Positions 1 through 7,798 of a DNA stretch of 64,000 bases are shown piece by piece; the first letter of the stretch is position 1; each line of letters begins with the position of its first letter. Under the pieces are notes generated by a model that was given only the letters and a program-made list of their open reading frames with translations, was not told the DNA's origin and did no database searches. Location of the stretch: the NCBI RefSeq assembly GCF_900115585.1, contig NZ_FOWZ01000001.1:682001-746000 (forward strand), given 5' to 3'. A program made the position numbers and the translations under genes. The DNA comes from Qipengyuania nanhaisediminis. GTDB taxonomy: Bacteria; Pseudomonadota; Alphaproteobacteria; Sphingomonadales; Sphingomonadaceae.

Positions 1-1
1 C

Positions 2-376
2 GTGGTGAAGCTGCTGGTCATCACCGGCGCGCATTCCGACGTCGCCTGGGACAAGCCGCTCTACAAGATCAAGTGGCTCTCTCCCGTCATGTGGGTGGTC
101 GAACGCACCATCTCGACCCCTGCCACGCACCATGCGCACCACGGCCGACACGCCGACGATCCGGCGGTGCAATACAAGGGTAATTACGGGAACCTGCTAT
201 TCTTCTGGGACATGCTGTTCGGCACTGCGAAGATCACGCGCAGCTTCCCAAAGAGCTATGGCGTTGAAAACCTCGCGCCCGCCACATTGGGCCAGCAGCT
301 TATGTGGCCGATCTTCCCCGAGAACCGGGAAATTGAACCTTCAGTTGGAGAGGAGGCGACCGCCAAGGTCGCCTGA
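2..376 (+). CDS. Fatty acid hydroxylase / sterol desaturase family protein, C-terminal part
   Basis: The 5' end lies outside the window, so the first in-frame GTG at position 2 is probably not the real start. The visible 124 residues contain the histidine cluster HHAHHGRH, which fits the last iron-binding box of the membrane di-iron fatty acid hydroxylase superfamily, followed by NLLFFWDMLFGT, also typical of that family. Such enzymes hydroxylate or desaturate membrane lipids or carotenoids. A sphingolipid synthesis pair lies 0.5-2.4 kb away, so a lipid-modifying role is plausible, but the substrate cannot be told from this fragment. The gene converges on the OsmC gene, with a shared hairpin between them. 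Confidence 0.75.
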   Translation: MVKLLVITGAHSDVAWDKPLYKIKWLSPVMWVVERTISTPATHHAHHGRHADDPAVQYKGNYGNLLFFWDMLFGTAKITRSFPKSYGVENLAPATLGQQLMWPIFPENREIEPSVGEEATAKVA

Positions 377-380
377 CGGG

Positions 381-416
381 AAAGGCCGGCCGGTTCGCAA
401 CCCCCGGCCGACCTTT
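381..416. terminator. Bidirectional terminator hairpin between convergent genes
   Basis: AAAGGCCGGCCGG (381-393) pairs with CCGGCCGACCTTT (404-416) with one C/A mismatch and a 10-nt loop. It sits between the hydroxylase stop and the OsmC stop. The outer A/T pairs supply a short T run for either direction. Confidence 0.6.
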
Positions 417-433
417 CTCGCGAAGAACTGGTC

Positions 434-865
434 TCAGCCTTCGAATTCGGTTTCGAGAGTGATGTCGCAGTTCAGCAGTCTCGAGATCGGACAGTTGGCC
501 TTCGCATCGGCGGCCAGTTCTTCGAACTTGGCCTGGTCCATACCCTCGACCTTGCCCTTGGTCGACAACGCCGATTTCGTCACCGTAAATCCGCCGTCTT
601 CCTTTTCGAGCGTGACTTCCGCGCTGGTGACGACGCTGCCATCGGTGAAGCCTGCTTCGGCCAGCTTGAATGACAGGGCCATGGTGAAACAGCTTGCATG
701 GGCAGCGGCGACAAGCTCTTCCGGATTGGTGCCAGGCGCATCCTCGAACCTGGTATTGAAGCCATAAGGCTGGGCCGCAAGTGCGCCCGACCCGGTTGAG
801 ACATGTCCTTTGCCGTCCTTGCCAAGGCCTTCGTATGTCGCGCTGCCGCTATTGGTCGTCTTCAT
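434..865 (-). CDS. OsmC/OhrA family peroxide-resistance protein
   Basis: 143 residues. The motif AAHASCFTMALSF carries the first conserved cysteine of the OsmC family, and a second cysteine follows in ANCPISRLLNC. Family members reduce organic hydroperoxides in the cytoplasm through this cysteine pair. An upstream in-frame ATG at 881-883 would add six residues. I prefer the ATG at 863-865 because AAGGAG sits nine bases before it, while the upstream ATG overlaps that ribosome-binding site. The gene lies downstream of spt on the same strand, 58 bases away, but has its own strong ribosome-binding site. Confidence 0.88.
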   Translation of the reverse strand: MKTTNSGSATYEGLGKDGKGHVSTGSGALAAQPYGFNTRFEDAPGTNPEELVAAAHASCFTMALSFKLAEAGFTDGSVVTSAEVTLEKEDGGFTVTKSALSTKGKVEGMDQAKFEELAADAKANCPISRLLNCDITLETEFEG

Positions 866-923
866 CTGATCGTTCTCCTTCATGGAAGGAGACGAGCAGG
901 CGGGGATGCGCGTTCCCGCCTGG

Positions 924-2180
924 TCAGATTATCCCTACGGCCTTGCCCGCTTTCTCGAAAATTTCGAGGATCTCGCCCACTTCCTCTTCGCTGTGTTCGG
1001 CGCAGAGCGAGCAGCGTAGCAGGGTCATGTTGGCAGGCGTTGCCGGCGGCCTTGCGAGGTTCACGTAGAGCCCGTTCTTGATCAGCGCTTCCCACATGGC
1101 CGCGCCCTGCTGGAGGTCGGGCATGATCACCGCGATAATCGCGCTTTGCGGTTCGTCGGTGCCAAGCTGGAAGCCCAGGTCCTTCAGCCCCTTGTGCAGG
1201 TTCTTGGAATTTTCCCAGAGATGCGCGCGCTTATTGGATCCGTGCATGAGCTTGCGGATCGAGGTGCAGGCGGTCGCCACCACGCTCGGCGGGAGCGAGG
1301 CGGTGAAGACGTATGGGCGGCAGACGAGGCGCATGATGTCGAACTTCGGGTGGTTCGAAACGCAGAAACCGCCGACCGTCCCGACGCTCTTGGAGAAGGT
1401 GCCGATGATGAAATCGACGTCGTCGATCACGCCGGCGCTTTCGACCACGCCGCGTCCGTTTTCGCCGATGAACCCCATGGAATGCGCTTCATCGACCAGC
1501 ACCATCGCGCCGTATTTCTTCGCGACGGCGACCATTTCCTTCAGCGGTGCAATATCGCCAAGCATCGAGTAGACGCCTTCGAGGATGACCAGCTTCCCGG
1601 CATCCTCGGGGATGCGCCGGAGGCGCTTTTCCATCGCTTCGATGTCGTTGTGCTTGAAAGGCACGACCTCGGCATTGCCCATCGCGCAGCCGTCCCAGAT
1701 GCTGGCATGGCTATCGATGTCGAGGACGATGTAGTCGCCCTTTCCGGCTATGGTGCTGATGATCCCAAGATTGGCCTGGTAGCCAGTAGAGAAGACCATC
1801 GCGTGGTCCATGTCGTAGAAGTCCTTGAGTGCTTCCTCGACATCCTTGTGCCCCTGGTAGGTGCCGTTGAGAACGCGGCTGCCGGTCGTGCCCGAACCGA
1901 AATCGGCCAGCGCCTGCTTGCCCGCTTCGACCACGTCCGGGTCGAAGGTCATGCCCATGTAGTTATAAGTGCCGAGCAGGATCGTCTCGCGCCCGTTGCA
2001 GATCGCGCGGGTCGGCGAGAGAACCTTTTCCATGACGAGGTTGAACGGGTCCTCGACGCCGCTATCGAGCAGACCCTGGCGCATCGCGATGATGTCGTCG
2101 AACTTGGAGAAGAGATCCTTGTCGCCCGCGTGTCCCTCGAGCGCCTGCGGCTGGTCCGGCTGGGAGATACCCTCGCTCAT
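924..2180 (-). CDS. spt: Serine palmitoyltransferase
   Basis: 418 residues, a PLP-dependent alpha-oxoamine synthase that condenses serine with a long-chain acyl thioester to 3-ketosphinganine, the first step of sphingolipid synthesis. The translation follows the soluble Sphingomonas enzyme closely as I know it: LLGTYNYMGMTFDPDV near residue 70, DSHASIWDG, VLVDEAHSMGF with the PLP-contacting Asp and His, and GTFSKSVGTVGGF with the Schiff-base lysine. The length also matches that enzyme (about 420). 5-Aminolevulinate synthase and biotin KAPA synthase share the fold but not these blocks. The ATG overlaps the ACP stop codon by one base (TGATG), so the two are translationally coupled. Confidence 0.93.
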   Translation of the reverse strand: MSEGISQPDQPQALEGHAGDKDLFSKFDDIIAMRQGLLDSGVEDPFNLVMEKVLSPTRAICNGRETILLGTYNYMGMTFDPDVVEAGKQALADFGSGTTGSRVLNGTYQGHKDVEEALKDFYDMDHAMVFSTGYQANLGIISTIAGKGDYIVLDIDSHASIWDGCAMGNAEVVPFKHNDIEAMEKRLRRIPEDAGKLVILEGVYSMLGDIAPLKEMVAVAKKYGAMVLVDEAHSMGFIGENGRGVVESAGVIDDVDFIIGTFSKSVGTVGGFCVSNHPKFDIMRLVCRPYVFTASLPPSVVATACTSIRKLMHGSNKRAHLWENSKNLHKGLKDLGFQLGTDEPQSAIIAVIMPDLQQGAAMWEALIKNGLYVNLARPPATPANMTLLRCSLCAEHSEEEVGEILEIFEKAGKAVGII

Positions 2181-2422
2181 CAGTCGGCCTGCATCTTGGT
2201 CACGGCATCGACGAGCTGGCCGTATTTCTCGATCTCGGCCTGCTGGTTCATGCTGATGATGATGTCGAATTCGTCCTCGATCTCGGCGACGAAATCCATG
2301 ACGGTCAGGCTGTCGAATTCCAGGTCGTTCTGGAAACTGGTTTCTTCGGTGATGGTGACGCCCTTCTTGTTGAAGGGTTCTGCGATTTCGCGGATTTTTG
2401 CGTCGACTTCGGCACGGTCCAT
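2180..2422 (-). CDS. Acyl carrier protein of the sphingolipid pair
   Basis: 80 residues, acidic, with LEFDSLTVMDFVAEIEDEF. The serine in DSL is the 4'-phosphopantetheine attachment site. It directly precedes spt and overlaps it by one base, so it most likely delivers the acyl chain to serine palmitoyltransferase rather than serving general fatty acid synthesis. That role is inferred from gene order, a linkage known in sphingolipid-making alphaproteobacteria. The start is supported by AAGGA about 11 bases upstream. Confidence 0.88.
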   Translation of the reverse strand: MDRAEVDAKIREIAEPFNKKGVTITEETSFQNDLEFDSLTVMDFVAEIEDEFDIIISMNQQAEIEKYGQLVDAVTKMQAD

Positions 2423-2540
2423 GAAGGGTCCAGTCCTTGTAATGTTACAGCGGCAGGGGCGACCCGCGGCGCTTGCAGTAGATAATCAATGGGCGGCAAA
2501 GCGGTTTCCGGACCCGCTTGTCAAGCGTGGGCGCGCTATC

Positions 2541-2909
2541 TCACTCGCCGACAAGGCGACGTACGGCCGCCATGAAGGGGCCGATCGATACCGGTTTGGC
2601 GAGGTAATCTTCCGCGCCCGCGCCGCGGATGCGTTCCTCGTCGCCCTTGCCCGCATAGGCGGTTACAGCGAGCACCGGCACCTTGGCGAGATCGCCATTG
2701 TCCTTGAGCTCGGCGATCAAATCGACCCCGCTTACACCGGGCAGCTGGATGTCCATGATGACGAGATCGGGCGCAAACTTGCGGGCAGTGGCGATGACAT
2801 TGTTGCCATCGGCGACCGGCACGACCTCGTGGCCGTTGGCCTTCAGCACGTCACAGAACAATTTCCGGTTGAGGTCGTTATCCTCGACAACGAGTATTCT
2901 CTTTGCCAC
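2541..2909 (-). CDS. divK: Single-domain response regulator DivK
   Basis: 122 residues, a bare receiver domain. ILVVEDN supplies the acidic pocket, Asp53 in IMDIQLPG is the phosphoacceptor, Thr83 the switch residue and Lys105 (AKP) the conserved lysine. The blocks NDLNRKLF, MDIQLPGVSG, AVTAYAGKGDEERIR and KPVS match Caulobacter DivK, which controls the DivJ/PleC-CckA pathway that sets CtrA activity. ctrA is in this same window at 30 kb. The GTG start at 2907-2909 is preceded by AGGAG. An upstream ATG-initiated reading would prepend unrelated sequence. Confidence 0.88.
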   Translation of the reverse strand: MAKRILVVEDNDLNRKLFCDVLKANGHEVVPVADGNNVIATARKFAPDLVIMDIQLPGVSGVDLIAELKDNGDLAKVPVLAVTAYAGKGDEERIRGAGAEDYLAKPVSIGPFMAAVRRLVGE

Positions 2910-2962
2910 GTGCTTGCCGTCTCCTGCGATCTGGCACCGGGGCATAGTGAGAAGCGAAAGGG

Positions 2963-3247
2963 CTGACAATTCTATCCAACGACAAATCCGGCGAAACCCG
3001 CGCACCCGAAGTCCTGGCGCTTGAGGCACTCGGCTGGGCGCTGGTAGACGACCGGCGCGCCGAGCGGTTGCTGTCCCTTACCGGCCTGACGCCCGAACGC
3101 CTTCGCCATGGTATCGGCGAGCGCGCAGTGCAGGCGGCCGTGCTTGAATTCCTCGCAAATCACGAACCCGACCTTATCTCGGCTGCCGATGCGCTGGGCA
3201 CGACGCCCGAAGCGCTTGTCGCTGCCCACAGGAGCCTGTCTGCATGA
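2963..3247 (+). CDS. DUF3572 family protein with a non-standard start codon
   Basis: About 94 residues. The frame reads APEVLALEALGWAL, then LLSLTGLTPERLR, VLEFLANHEPDL and ends ALVAAHRSLSA, the pattern of the DUF3572 family (function unknown). The frame is closed upstream by TGA at 2948-2950 and contains no ATG, GTG or TTG before the conserved part. The only near-standard candidates are CTG at 2963 and ATT at 2969, with AAAGGG just before them. The stop overlaps the ATG of the next gene (ATGA). It diverges from divK with only about 53 bases between starts, an arrangement I recall from other alphaproteobacteria. Confidence 0.7.
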   Translation: MTILSNDKSGETRAPEVLALEALGWALVDDRRAERLLSLTGLTPERLRHGIGERAVQAAVLEFLANHEPDLISAADALGTTPEALVAAHRSLSA

Positions 3248-3873
3248 GCCGCCCCCTGATCATCTCCGATTGCGATGAAGTACTGCTCTACATGGTATCG
3301 CCCTTCCGCGACTGGCTGGACGAAACGCAGGGCGTCGAATTCCGCATGAACGGCAACGATTTCTCCCAGGCCCTGAGGTGGCAGGAAACCGGCGAGATCC
3401 TTGCGCCCGACGACATCTGGCGGATGCTGGGCAAGTTCTTCGATACCGAGATGCACCGCCAGTCGCCGATCCCGGGCGCCATCGAAGGCATCAACGAACT
3501 CGGCGAGCAGGCGGACGTGGTGATCCTCACCAACCTCGTCGACAAGCGCCAGCAGATGCGCACCCGACAGCTTGCCGATCACGGCCTCAACGCCCGCGTC
3601 TTCACCAACCAGGGCCCCAAAGGACCGGCGCTCCAGCGCATTCTCGACGAATACAATCCGACCAAGGCGATCTTCATCGATGACCTTGCCCAGCATCACC
3701 GTTCGGCGCGCGAAACGATCGGCCAGATCACGACGCTGCACCTGTGCGGCGAGCCGATGCTGGCACCGCATATCGACTGCGCACATACCTCCGGCCATGC
3801 CGATGCGCGGATCGATACCTGGGAACACGCCCTTCCGTGGCTGAAGGACGAACTCGAAAAGGAAACCGCATGA
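3244..3873 (+). CDS. HAD superfamily hydrolase
   Basis: 209 residues. Motif I is ISDCDEVLLY, with the nucleophile Asp9 and acid/base Asp11. Motif II is probably the threonine in VVILTNL, and motif IV the acidic pair in AIFIDDLAQH. These are the marks of a Mg-dependent HAD phosphatase; the substrate is unknown. The start overlaps the DUF3572 stop, and the stop overlaps the RidA start, each by ATGA, so it is the second gene of a tightly coupled operon running to about 6.2 kb. Confidence 0.8.
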   Translation: MSRPLIISDCDEVLLYMVSPFRDWLDETQGVEFRMNGNDFSQALRWQETGEILAPDDIWRMLGKFFDTEMHRQSPIPGAIEGINELGEQADVVILTNLVDKRQQMRTRQLADHGLNARVFTNQGPKGPALQRILDEYNPTKAIFIDDLAQHHRSARETIGQITTLHLCGEPMLAPHIDCAHTSGHADARIDTWEHALPWLKDELEKETA

Positions 3874-4328
3874 CCATCGAAGCAAGGCTGGAAGAACTGG
3901 GCATTACATTGCCCGAAGCGGCCGCACCGGTAGCCAGCTACCAGCCGTTCGTCGTGTCCGGGCAGACCGCCTACATCTCCGGCCAGCTTCCCTTCGTCGA
4001 AGGCAGGCTTGTGACCGGCAAGCTAGGCGCGGATGTGTCGCTCGAACAGGGTCAGGCAGCGGCGCGCGCCTCCGGCCTGATGATCATGGCGCAGCTCAAG
4101 GCTGCCGGCTTGCTCGAGCGGGTCGAACAGATCGTCAAGCTCGGCGGCTTCGTCGCGAGTACGCCGGACTTCACCGACCAGCCCAAGGTCGTGAATGGAA
4201 CCAGCGACCTCATGTTCGAGGTTTTCGGTGACGCGGGCCGTCATGCGCGCAGCGCTGTCGGCGTGCCGGTCCTCCCGCTCGATGCAGCAGTAGAGGTCGA
4301 CGCGATTGTCGCTCTTCGCCCCGCTTGA
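3870..4328 (+). CDS. RidA/YjgF-like (YjgH subgroup) protein
   Basis: 152 residues. VVSGQTAYISGQLPF, a central AAARASGLMIMAQLKAAG helix and ARSAVGVPVLPLDAAVEVDAI match the RidA superfamily, whose founding member hydrolyses reactive enamine/imine intermediates. The arginine in HARSAVG corresponds to the conserved substrate-binding arginine. The longer C-terminal tail (LPLDAAVEVDAIVALRP) resembles the subgroup often annotated as endoribonuclease-like YjgF. The ATG overlaps the HAD gene stop; an upstream in-frame start would run through the HAD gene and is rejected. Confidence 0.85.
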   Translation: MTIEARLEELGITLPEAAAPVASYQPFVVSGQTAYISGQLPFVEGRLVTGKLGADVSLEQGQAAARASGLMIMAQLKAAGLLERVEQIVKLGGFVASTPDFTDQPKVVNGTSDLMFEVFGDAGRHARSAVGVPVLPLDAAVEVDAIVALRPA

Positions 4329-5073
4329 CCGGCTGATCGTACCTGCCCCCGACCCGGCGCGGGTCGGGTGGCTGCGCGACTGGACTTATGCGCACAGGGG
4401 CATGCATCGGGACGGCGTGCCGGAAAATTCCCTCGCCGCGTTCGAGCTCGCCGCCGAAGCGGGGCTGGGCATCGAATGCGACATCCAGCGCAGCCGCGAC
4501 CACGCGCCCATGCTGGTCCATGATTGGGAGCTCGACAGGCTAACCGGCATTTCCGGCCCCTTGTCCGACTACAGTGCCGACGAGCTGGCGCAGATCGCTT
4601 TCCTCGACAGCGAGCACAAGCTTGCGCGACTGGGCGACCTGCTCGATCTGGTCGACACACGTGTCCCGATCCTGGTCGAACTCAAGTCCCGTCGCCGCTA
4701 CGATATCGAGGAAAGCTGCCGAGCGGTGCGCGATGCGCTGGCAGGCTACGACGGCCGTCACGCTGTGATGAGTTTCGATCCCCGCGTCAGCCGCTGGTTT
4801 GCCGAACACTCGCCGAACACCGTTCGCGGGCTCGTGGTGCGCGAGGACGAGCATGGGATGACGCAGCAGGCGTGGCAGCGTCATCTTGCCCTGTGGATCG
4901 CGAAGCCGGAATTCATCGCCTATCACGTGGCTGCGCTTCCCAATCCCATGGTCGCGGCACTGAAGGAGCGCGGTTTTCCGGTCCTGACCTGGACGGTCAA
5001 TTCCGCCGCAAGCCGTAAGAAGGGTGAGCAGTTTGCCGACGCGCTTATTGCCGAAGGGGACGGCCTGGCGTGA
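4306..5073 (+). CDS. Glycerophosphodiester phosphodiesterase family protein
   Basis: 255 residues. The active-site set of the GDPD family is present: His30-Arg31-Gly32, Glu40-Asn41-Ser42, Glu57/Asp59 in IECDIQ and His72 in LVHDW. It should hydrolyse glycerophosphodiesters from lipid turnover to glycerol-3-phosphate and an alcohol. No signal peptide is seen, so action in the cytoplasm is likely. The start is TTG at 4306, inside the end of ridA (23-base overlap), and the stop overlaps the GTG of the next gene. Confidence 0.88.
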   Translation: MSLFAPLDRLIVPAPDPARVGWLRDWTYAHRGMHRDGVPENSLAAFELAAEAGLGIECDIQRSRDHAPMLVHDWELDRLTGISGPLSDYSADELAQIAFLDSEHKLARLGDLLDLVDTRVPILVELKSRRRYDIEESCRAVRDALAGYDGRHAVMSFDPRVSRWFAEHSPNTVRGLVVREDEHGMTQQAWQRHLALWIAKPEFIAYHVAALPNPMVAALKERGFPVLTWTVNSAASRKKGEQFADALIAEGDGLA

Positions 5074-6203
5074 GCGAAGGCGAACTTGCCGCAAGGGTTG
5101 TAGGATCGGTCGGCGCGATCGAGAAAGATGCCTGGAATGCGCTGGCGGGCGATAATCCCTTCATGCGTCATGAATTCCTGTCGGCACTGGAAGATTCAGG
5201 CAGCGTCGGCGCTGGGACCGGCTGGCAGAGCGCGCCGGTCATCATATCTTCCGAAAATGGCCCGCCGCTGGCCGCACTGCCGGCGTATCTGAAGGGGCAT
5301 AGCCAAGGCGAATTCGTCTTCGATCACGCCTGGGCCGATGCATACGAGCGGGCAGGGGGCGAATATTACCCAAAGCTCCTGATCACCGCGCCTTTTACAC
5401 CCGCCACAGGTCCGCGGCTGCTGCTGTCGGACGACAGCCTTGCAGCTCCGCTCCTGAAAGCTGCCGAGCAATTGTGCCTGCAGAACGGTTTTTCGGGTGC
5501 TCATGCGACCTTCATCGAGCCACACCAGATCCAGTTTTTCGAAGCTGCCGGATGGTTGCTGCGCAAGGATATCCAGTTCCACTGGATGAACCGCGACTAC
5601 GCAAGTTTCGATGATTTTCTCGCCTCGCTCACCTCCCGCAAGCGCAAGGATCTGCGCAAGGAGCGGGCAGCCGCGCAAGCCGGTCTCGATATCGTCAGGC
5701 TGACGGGAGACGATATCCGCCCCGAGCATTGGGATGCGTTCTGGGTATTCTACCAGGATACCGGCGCGCGGAAATGGGGACGTCCCTATCTCACCCGCGA
5801 TGCCTTCGATCTGTTCGGCGAGCGGATGGGCGATCAATTGATGCTGGTTCTGGCGCTGGAAGACGACAATCCGATTGCCGGTGCGCTCAATTTCATCGGC
5901 GGCGAGGCGCTTTACGGGCGGTATTGGGGGTGCACGAAGGACGTGCGCTTCCTGCACTTCGAGCTTTGTTATTACCAGGCGATTGATGCCGCGATCGAAC
6001 TCGGCCTGTCGCGCGTCGAGGCGGGTGCGCAGGGCGGTCACAAGTTGGCTCGCGGCTATGAGCCGGTGGAGACCACTTCCGCTCACTGGATCGCCGACCC
6101 CGGCTTTCGCGAAGCCATCGCGGACTTCCTCGAGCGCGAGCGCAAGGGCGTTGCCGCAGATCGCAATTACCTTGATCGCCGCACTCCGTTCAAGCGCGGC
6201 TGA
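5070..6203 (+). CDS. FemAB-like / GNAT-fold acyltransferase (COG3146, DUF482 type)
   Basis: 377 residues. Blocks such as NPFMRHEFLSALEDSGSVG near the N-terminus, FHWMNRDYASFDDFLASLTSRKRKDLRKER in mid-protein and GRYWGC..RFLHFELCYYQAIDAAI with GAQGGHKLARGYEPV near the C-terminus are typical of the family annotated as peptidogalycan biosynthesis or GNAT N-acetyltransferase. The substrate is not established. The GTG start overlaps the upstream stop, making it the last gene of the operon that starts with DUF3572. It converges on the Sel1-like gene with only seven bases between stops. Confidence 0.82.
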   Translation: MSEGELAARVVGSVGAIEKDAWNALAGDNPFMRHEFLSALEDSGSVGAGTGWQSAPVIISSENGPPLAALPAYLKGHSQGEFVFDHAWADAYERAGGEYYPKLLITAPFTPATGPRLLLSDDSLAAPLLKAAEQLCLQNGFSGAHATFIEPHQIQFFEAAGWLLRKDIQFHWMNRDYASFDDFLASLTSRKRKDLRKERAAAQAGLDIVRLTGDDIRPEHWDAFWVFYQDTGARKWGRPYLTRDAFDLFGERMGDQLMLVLALEDDNPIAGALNFIGGEALYGRYWGCTKDVRFLHFELCYYQAIDAAIELGLSRVEAGAQGGHKLARGYEPVETTSAHWIADPGFREAIADFLERERKGVAADRNYLDRRTPFKRG

Positions 6204-6210
6204 CCGGCGT

Positions 6211-6543
6211 TCAGGCGACCTTGCGCTGTCCTTCGCTGAGCCACTGGCGAGCGCGGCGCTGGGCTTCGGAAATTTCGCGGGCGGTCATTTCGTCGGACAC
6301 GTCCGCACGGCACCAGGCCGCTTCTTCGTGGCCCTTGGATGCAGCGATATTGAACCATTTGTGCGCTTCGATCATGTCGCACACGACACCGTGGCTTCCG
6401 GTCGAGAAAGCGACACCCAGATCGTAAAGCGCGTCGATGCTACCCTTGGCATACTGCGAGAGGCATTCGGCGATCGTGGCTACGCCTTCATTGGTCTGGT
6501 CGATACGGCCTGCGCCGCCTTCGATGCTCGTGAGTACGGTCAT
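6211..6543 (-). CDS. Small Sel1-like repeat protein
   Basis: 110 residues. The segment ALYDLGVAFSTG..DMIEAHKWFNIAASKGHEEAAW is a Sel1-like (TPR-related) helical repeat, which usually mediates protein contacts. The C-terminus EISEAQRRARQWL is another helix. There is no signal peptide or membrane segment. The transcript leader is GC-rich: CCCGGC/GCCGGG and GAGGAC/GTCCTC inverted repeats lie just upstream at about 6560-6600. The function is unknown. It converges on the FemAB-like gene. Confidence 0.72.
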   Translation of the reverse strand: MTVLTSIEGGAGRIDQTNEGVATIAECLSQYAKGSIDALYDLGVAFSTGSHGVVCDMIEAHKWFNIAASKGHEEAAWCRADVSDEMTAREISEAQRRARQWLSEGQRKVA

Positions 6544-6814
6544 TTCGAACTTCCCCCATTGCCCCGGCCCCCCGCCGGGTGAGGACAGTCCTCGGCCTTT
6601 ATGGTCAATAAAAGGTTAACGCGGTTTCATGCATCTGCGCTTTCGATGCGTCGAATTTGCCACAGGGCTCTGGAAGTCTCCGGATTGCTCCTTGTGCGGC
6701 GCCAAGCTGCGACCTATAGGCCGCGCCATCTAGGAAGCAGCACGGGACCGGAAAAATTCGGCCCGGCGGGTAGGAGCAGCTTCGAGTACCTTGGGTAGAA
6801 GGAATACGGGATCA

Positions 6815-7273
6815 ATGGCCACTTCGGCTTCGAGTGTCTCCGAAAAACTTGCAAAGGCGAAAGCCGCCGTCGACGACAATTATGTTCCGTCAGACGACGA
6901 AGAGTACATGAACGAACGGCAGCTCGACTTCTTTCGCGTGTTGCTGCTGGACTGGAAGAAGTCCATCCACGATGCAGCGGGACAGACGCTGCAGTCGCTT
7001 CAGGACGGTCCGATCCGCGAACCCGATCTCAACGACCGCGCATCGTCCGAAACCGACTGGGGCATCGAACTGCGCACCCGCGATCGCCAGCGCAAGCTCA
7101 TCTCCAAGATCGATGCGGCGCTGCGCAGGATCGACGAGGGTGAGTACGGCTATTGCGAAAAGACGGGCGATCCCATCGGTTTGCGTCGTCTGATCGCGCG
7201 GCCGGTAGCTACCATGACCGTGGAAGCGCAGACCGCCCACGAGCGCCGCGAAAAGATCTCGCGCGACACCTGA
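6815..7273 (+). CDS. dksA: RNA polymerase-binding transcription factor DksA, zinc-poor type
   Basis: 152 residues. The coiled-coil region around residues 40-105 ends in IDAALRRIDEGEYGYCEKTGDPIGLRRLIARP. This is the DksA/TraR globular motif, but only one cysteine of the four zinc ligands remains (Cys114), as is usual in alphaproteobacteria. DksA binds the RNA polymerase secondary channel and works with ppGpp. The ATG at 6815 has AAGGA upstream; an earlier in-frame ATG at 6791 lacks one. A GTTAAC site at 6615-6620 lies in the 270-base upstream region, and I see nothing else of note there. Confidence 0.9.
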   Translation: MATSASSVSEKLAKAKAAVDDNYVPSDDEEYMNERQLDFFRVLLLDWKKSIHDAAGQTLQSLQDGPIREPDLNDRASSETDWGIELRTRDRQRKLISKIDAALRRIDEGEYGYCEKTGDPIGLRRLIARPVATMTVEAQTAHERREKISRDT

Positions 7274-7299
7274 CTTGCCGCGCAAATCTTGCGGGCGAG

Positions 7300-7315
7300 G
7301 TAACCATTTCTTCAC
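7300..7315 (+). promoter_or_regulatory. Possible degenerate CtrA box upstream of the PilZ gene
   Basis: GTAA-CCATTTC-TTCAC matches the CtrA pattern TTAA-N7-TTAAC except for two bases and has the correct 7-base spacer. It lies about 80 bases before the PilZ start. PilZ genes are common CtrA-regulon members and ctrA is in this window, but the match is imperfect. Confidence 0.25.
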
Positions 7316-7393
7316 GGGCAATCGCTAGCTTGCGACGTTACGACGCATGGCACTTCGCCGTGCCTGGAACGAGCAGCCTTGGAGCGATTGGCC

Positions 7394-7759
7394 TTGTCTT
7401 CGATCGACACGCGACATCTCAATCGGGATAGCCTTTTCCTGACGGCGGAAATCCGCCTGGACAGCGCGAACGAAATGTCGCGCGTGAAGGTGCGCAACCT
7501 GTCGGACGGCGGCATGATGGCGGAAGGCCTCCTTATGCTGTCGCGCGGAGACCGCGTGGTCGTCGAACTGCGGAACATCCACCCCGTGCGCGGCACTGTC
7601 GCATGGGTGCAGGGTAACCGCATGGGCATCGCGTTCGAACAGGACATCGATTCGAAAGCCGCGCGGGCGCAGCCTGTCCAGTCAGAGTCCGAAGCGCCCC
7701 GCTACGCTCGTCCGGTCGGCAAATTCGCGCAATACGGCAACGGACTGCGTAAAATCTGA
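7394..7759 (+). CDS. PilZ domain protein
   Basis: 121 residues. The segment VKVRNLSDGGMMAEG contains the (D/N)xSxxG motif of PilZ domains, and RGTVAWVQGNRMGIAFEQDID is the typical later strand pair. PilZ domains bind cyclic-di-GMP, but the upstream RxxxR arginine motif is not obvious here (NRDSLFL), so ligand binding is uncertain. I choose the TTG at 7394 (reads SSIDTRHLNRDSLFL) because GGAG lies nine bases upstream; an in-frame TTG at 7379 is less well supported. The last 25 residues are a tail without recognisable features. Confidence 0.8.
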   Translation: MSSIDTRHLNRDSLFLTAEIRLDSANEMSRVKVRNLSDGGMMAEGLLMLSRGDRVVVELRNIHPVRGTVAWVQGNRMGIAFEQDIDSKAARAQPVQSESEAPRYARPVGKFAQYGNGLRKI

Positions 7760-7798
7760 CCGGCTTGCGTGAAACCGTGTCGCTGCTAACCCAGCGTC

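Noticed and set aside
1146-2966. A 606-codon open frame on the forward strand opposite spt, acp and divK.
   Set aside because: High-GC antisense frame opposite well-supported genes; the translation shows no family motif. The same holds for long frames opposite maeB, the aldehyde dehydrogenase and the DUF305-LVIVD gene.
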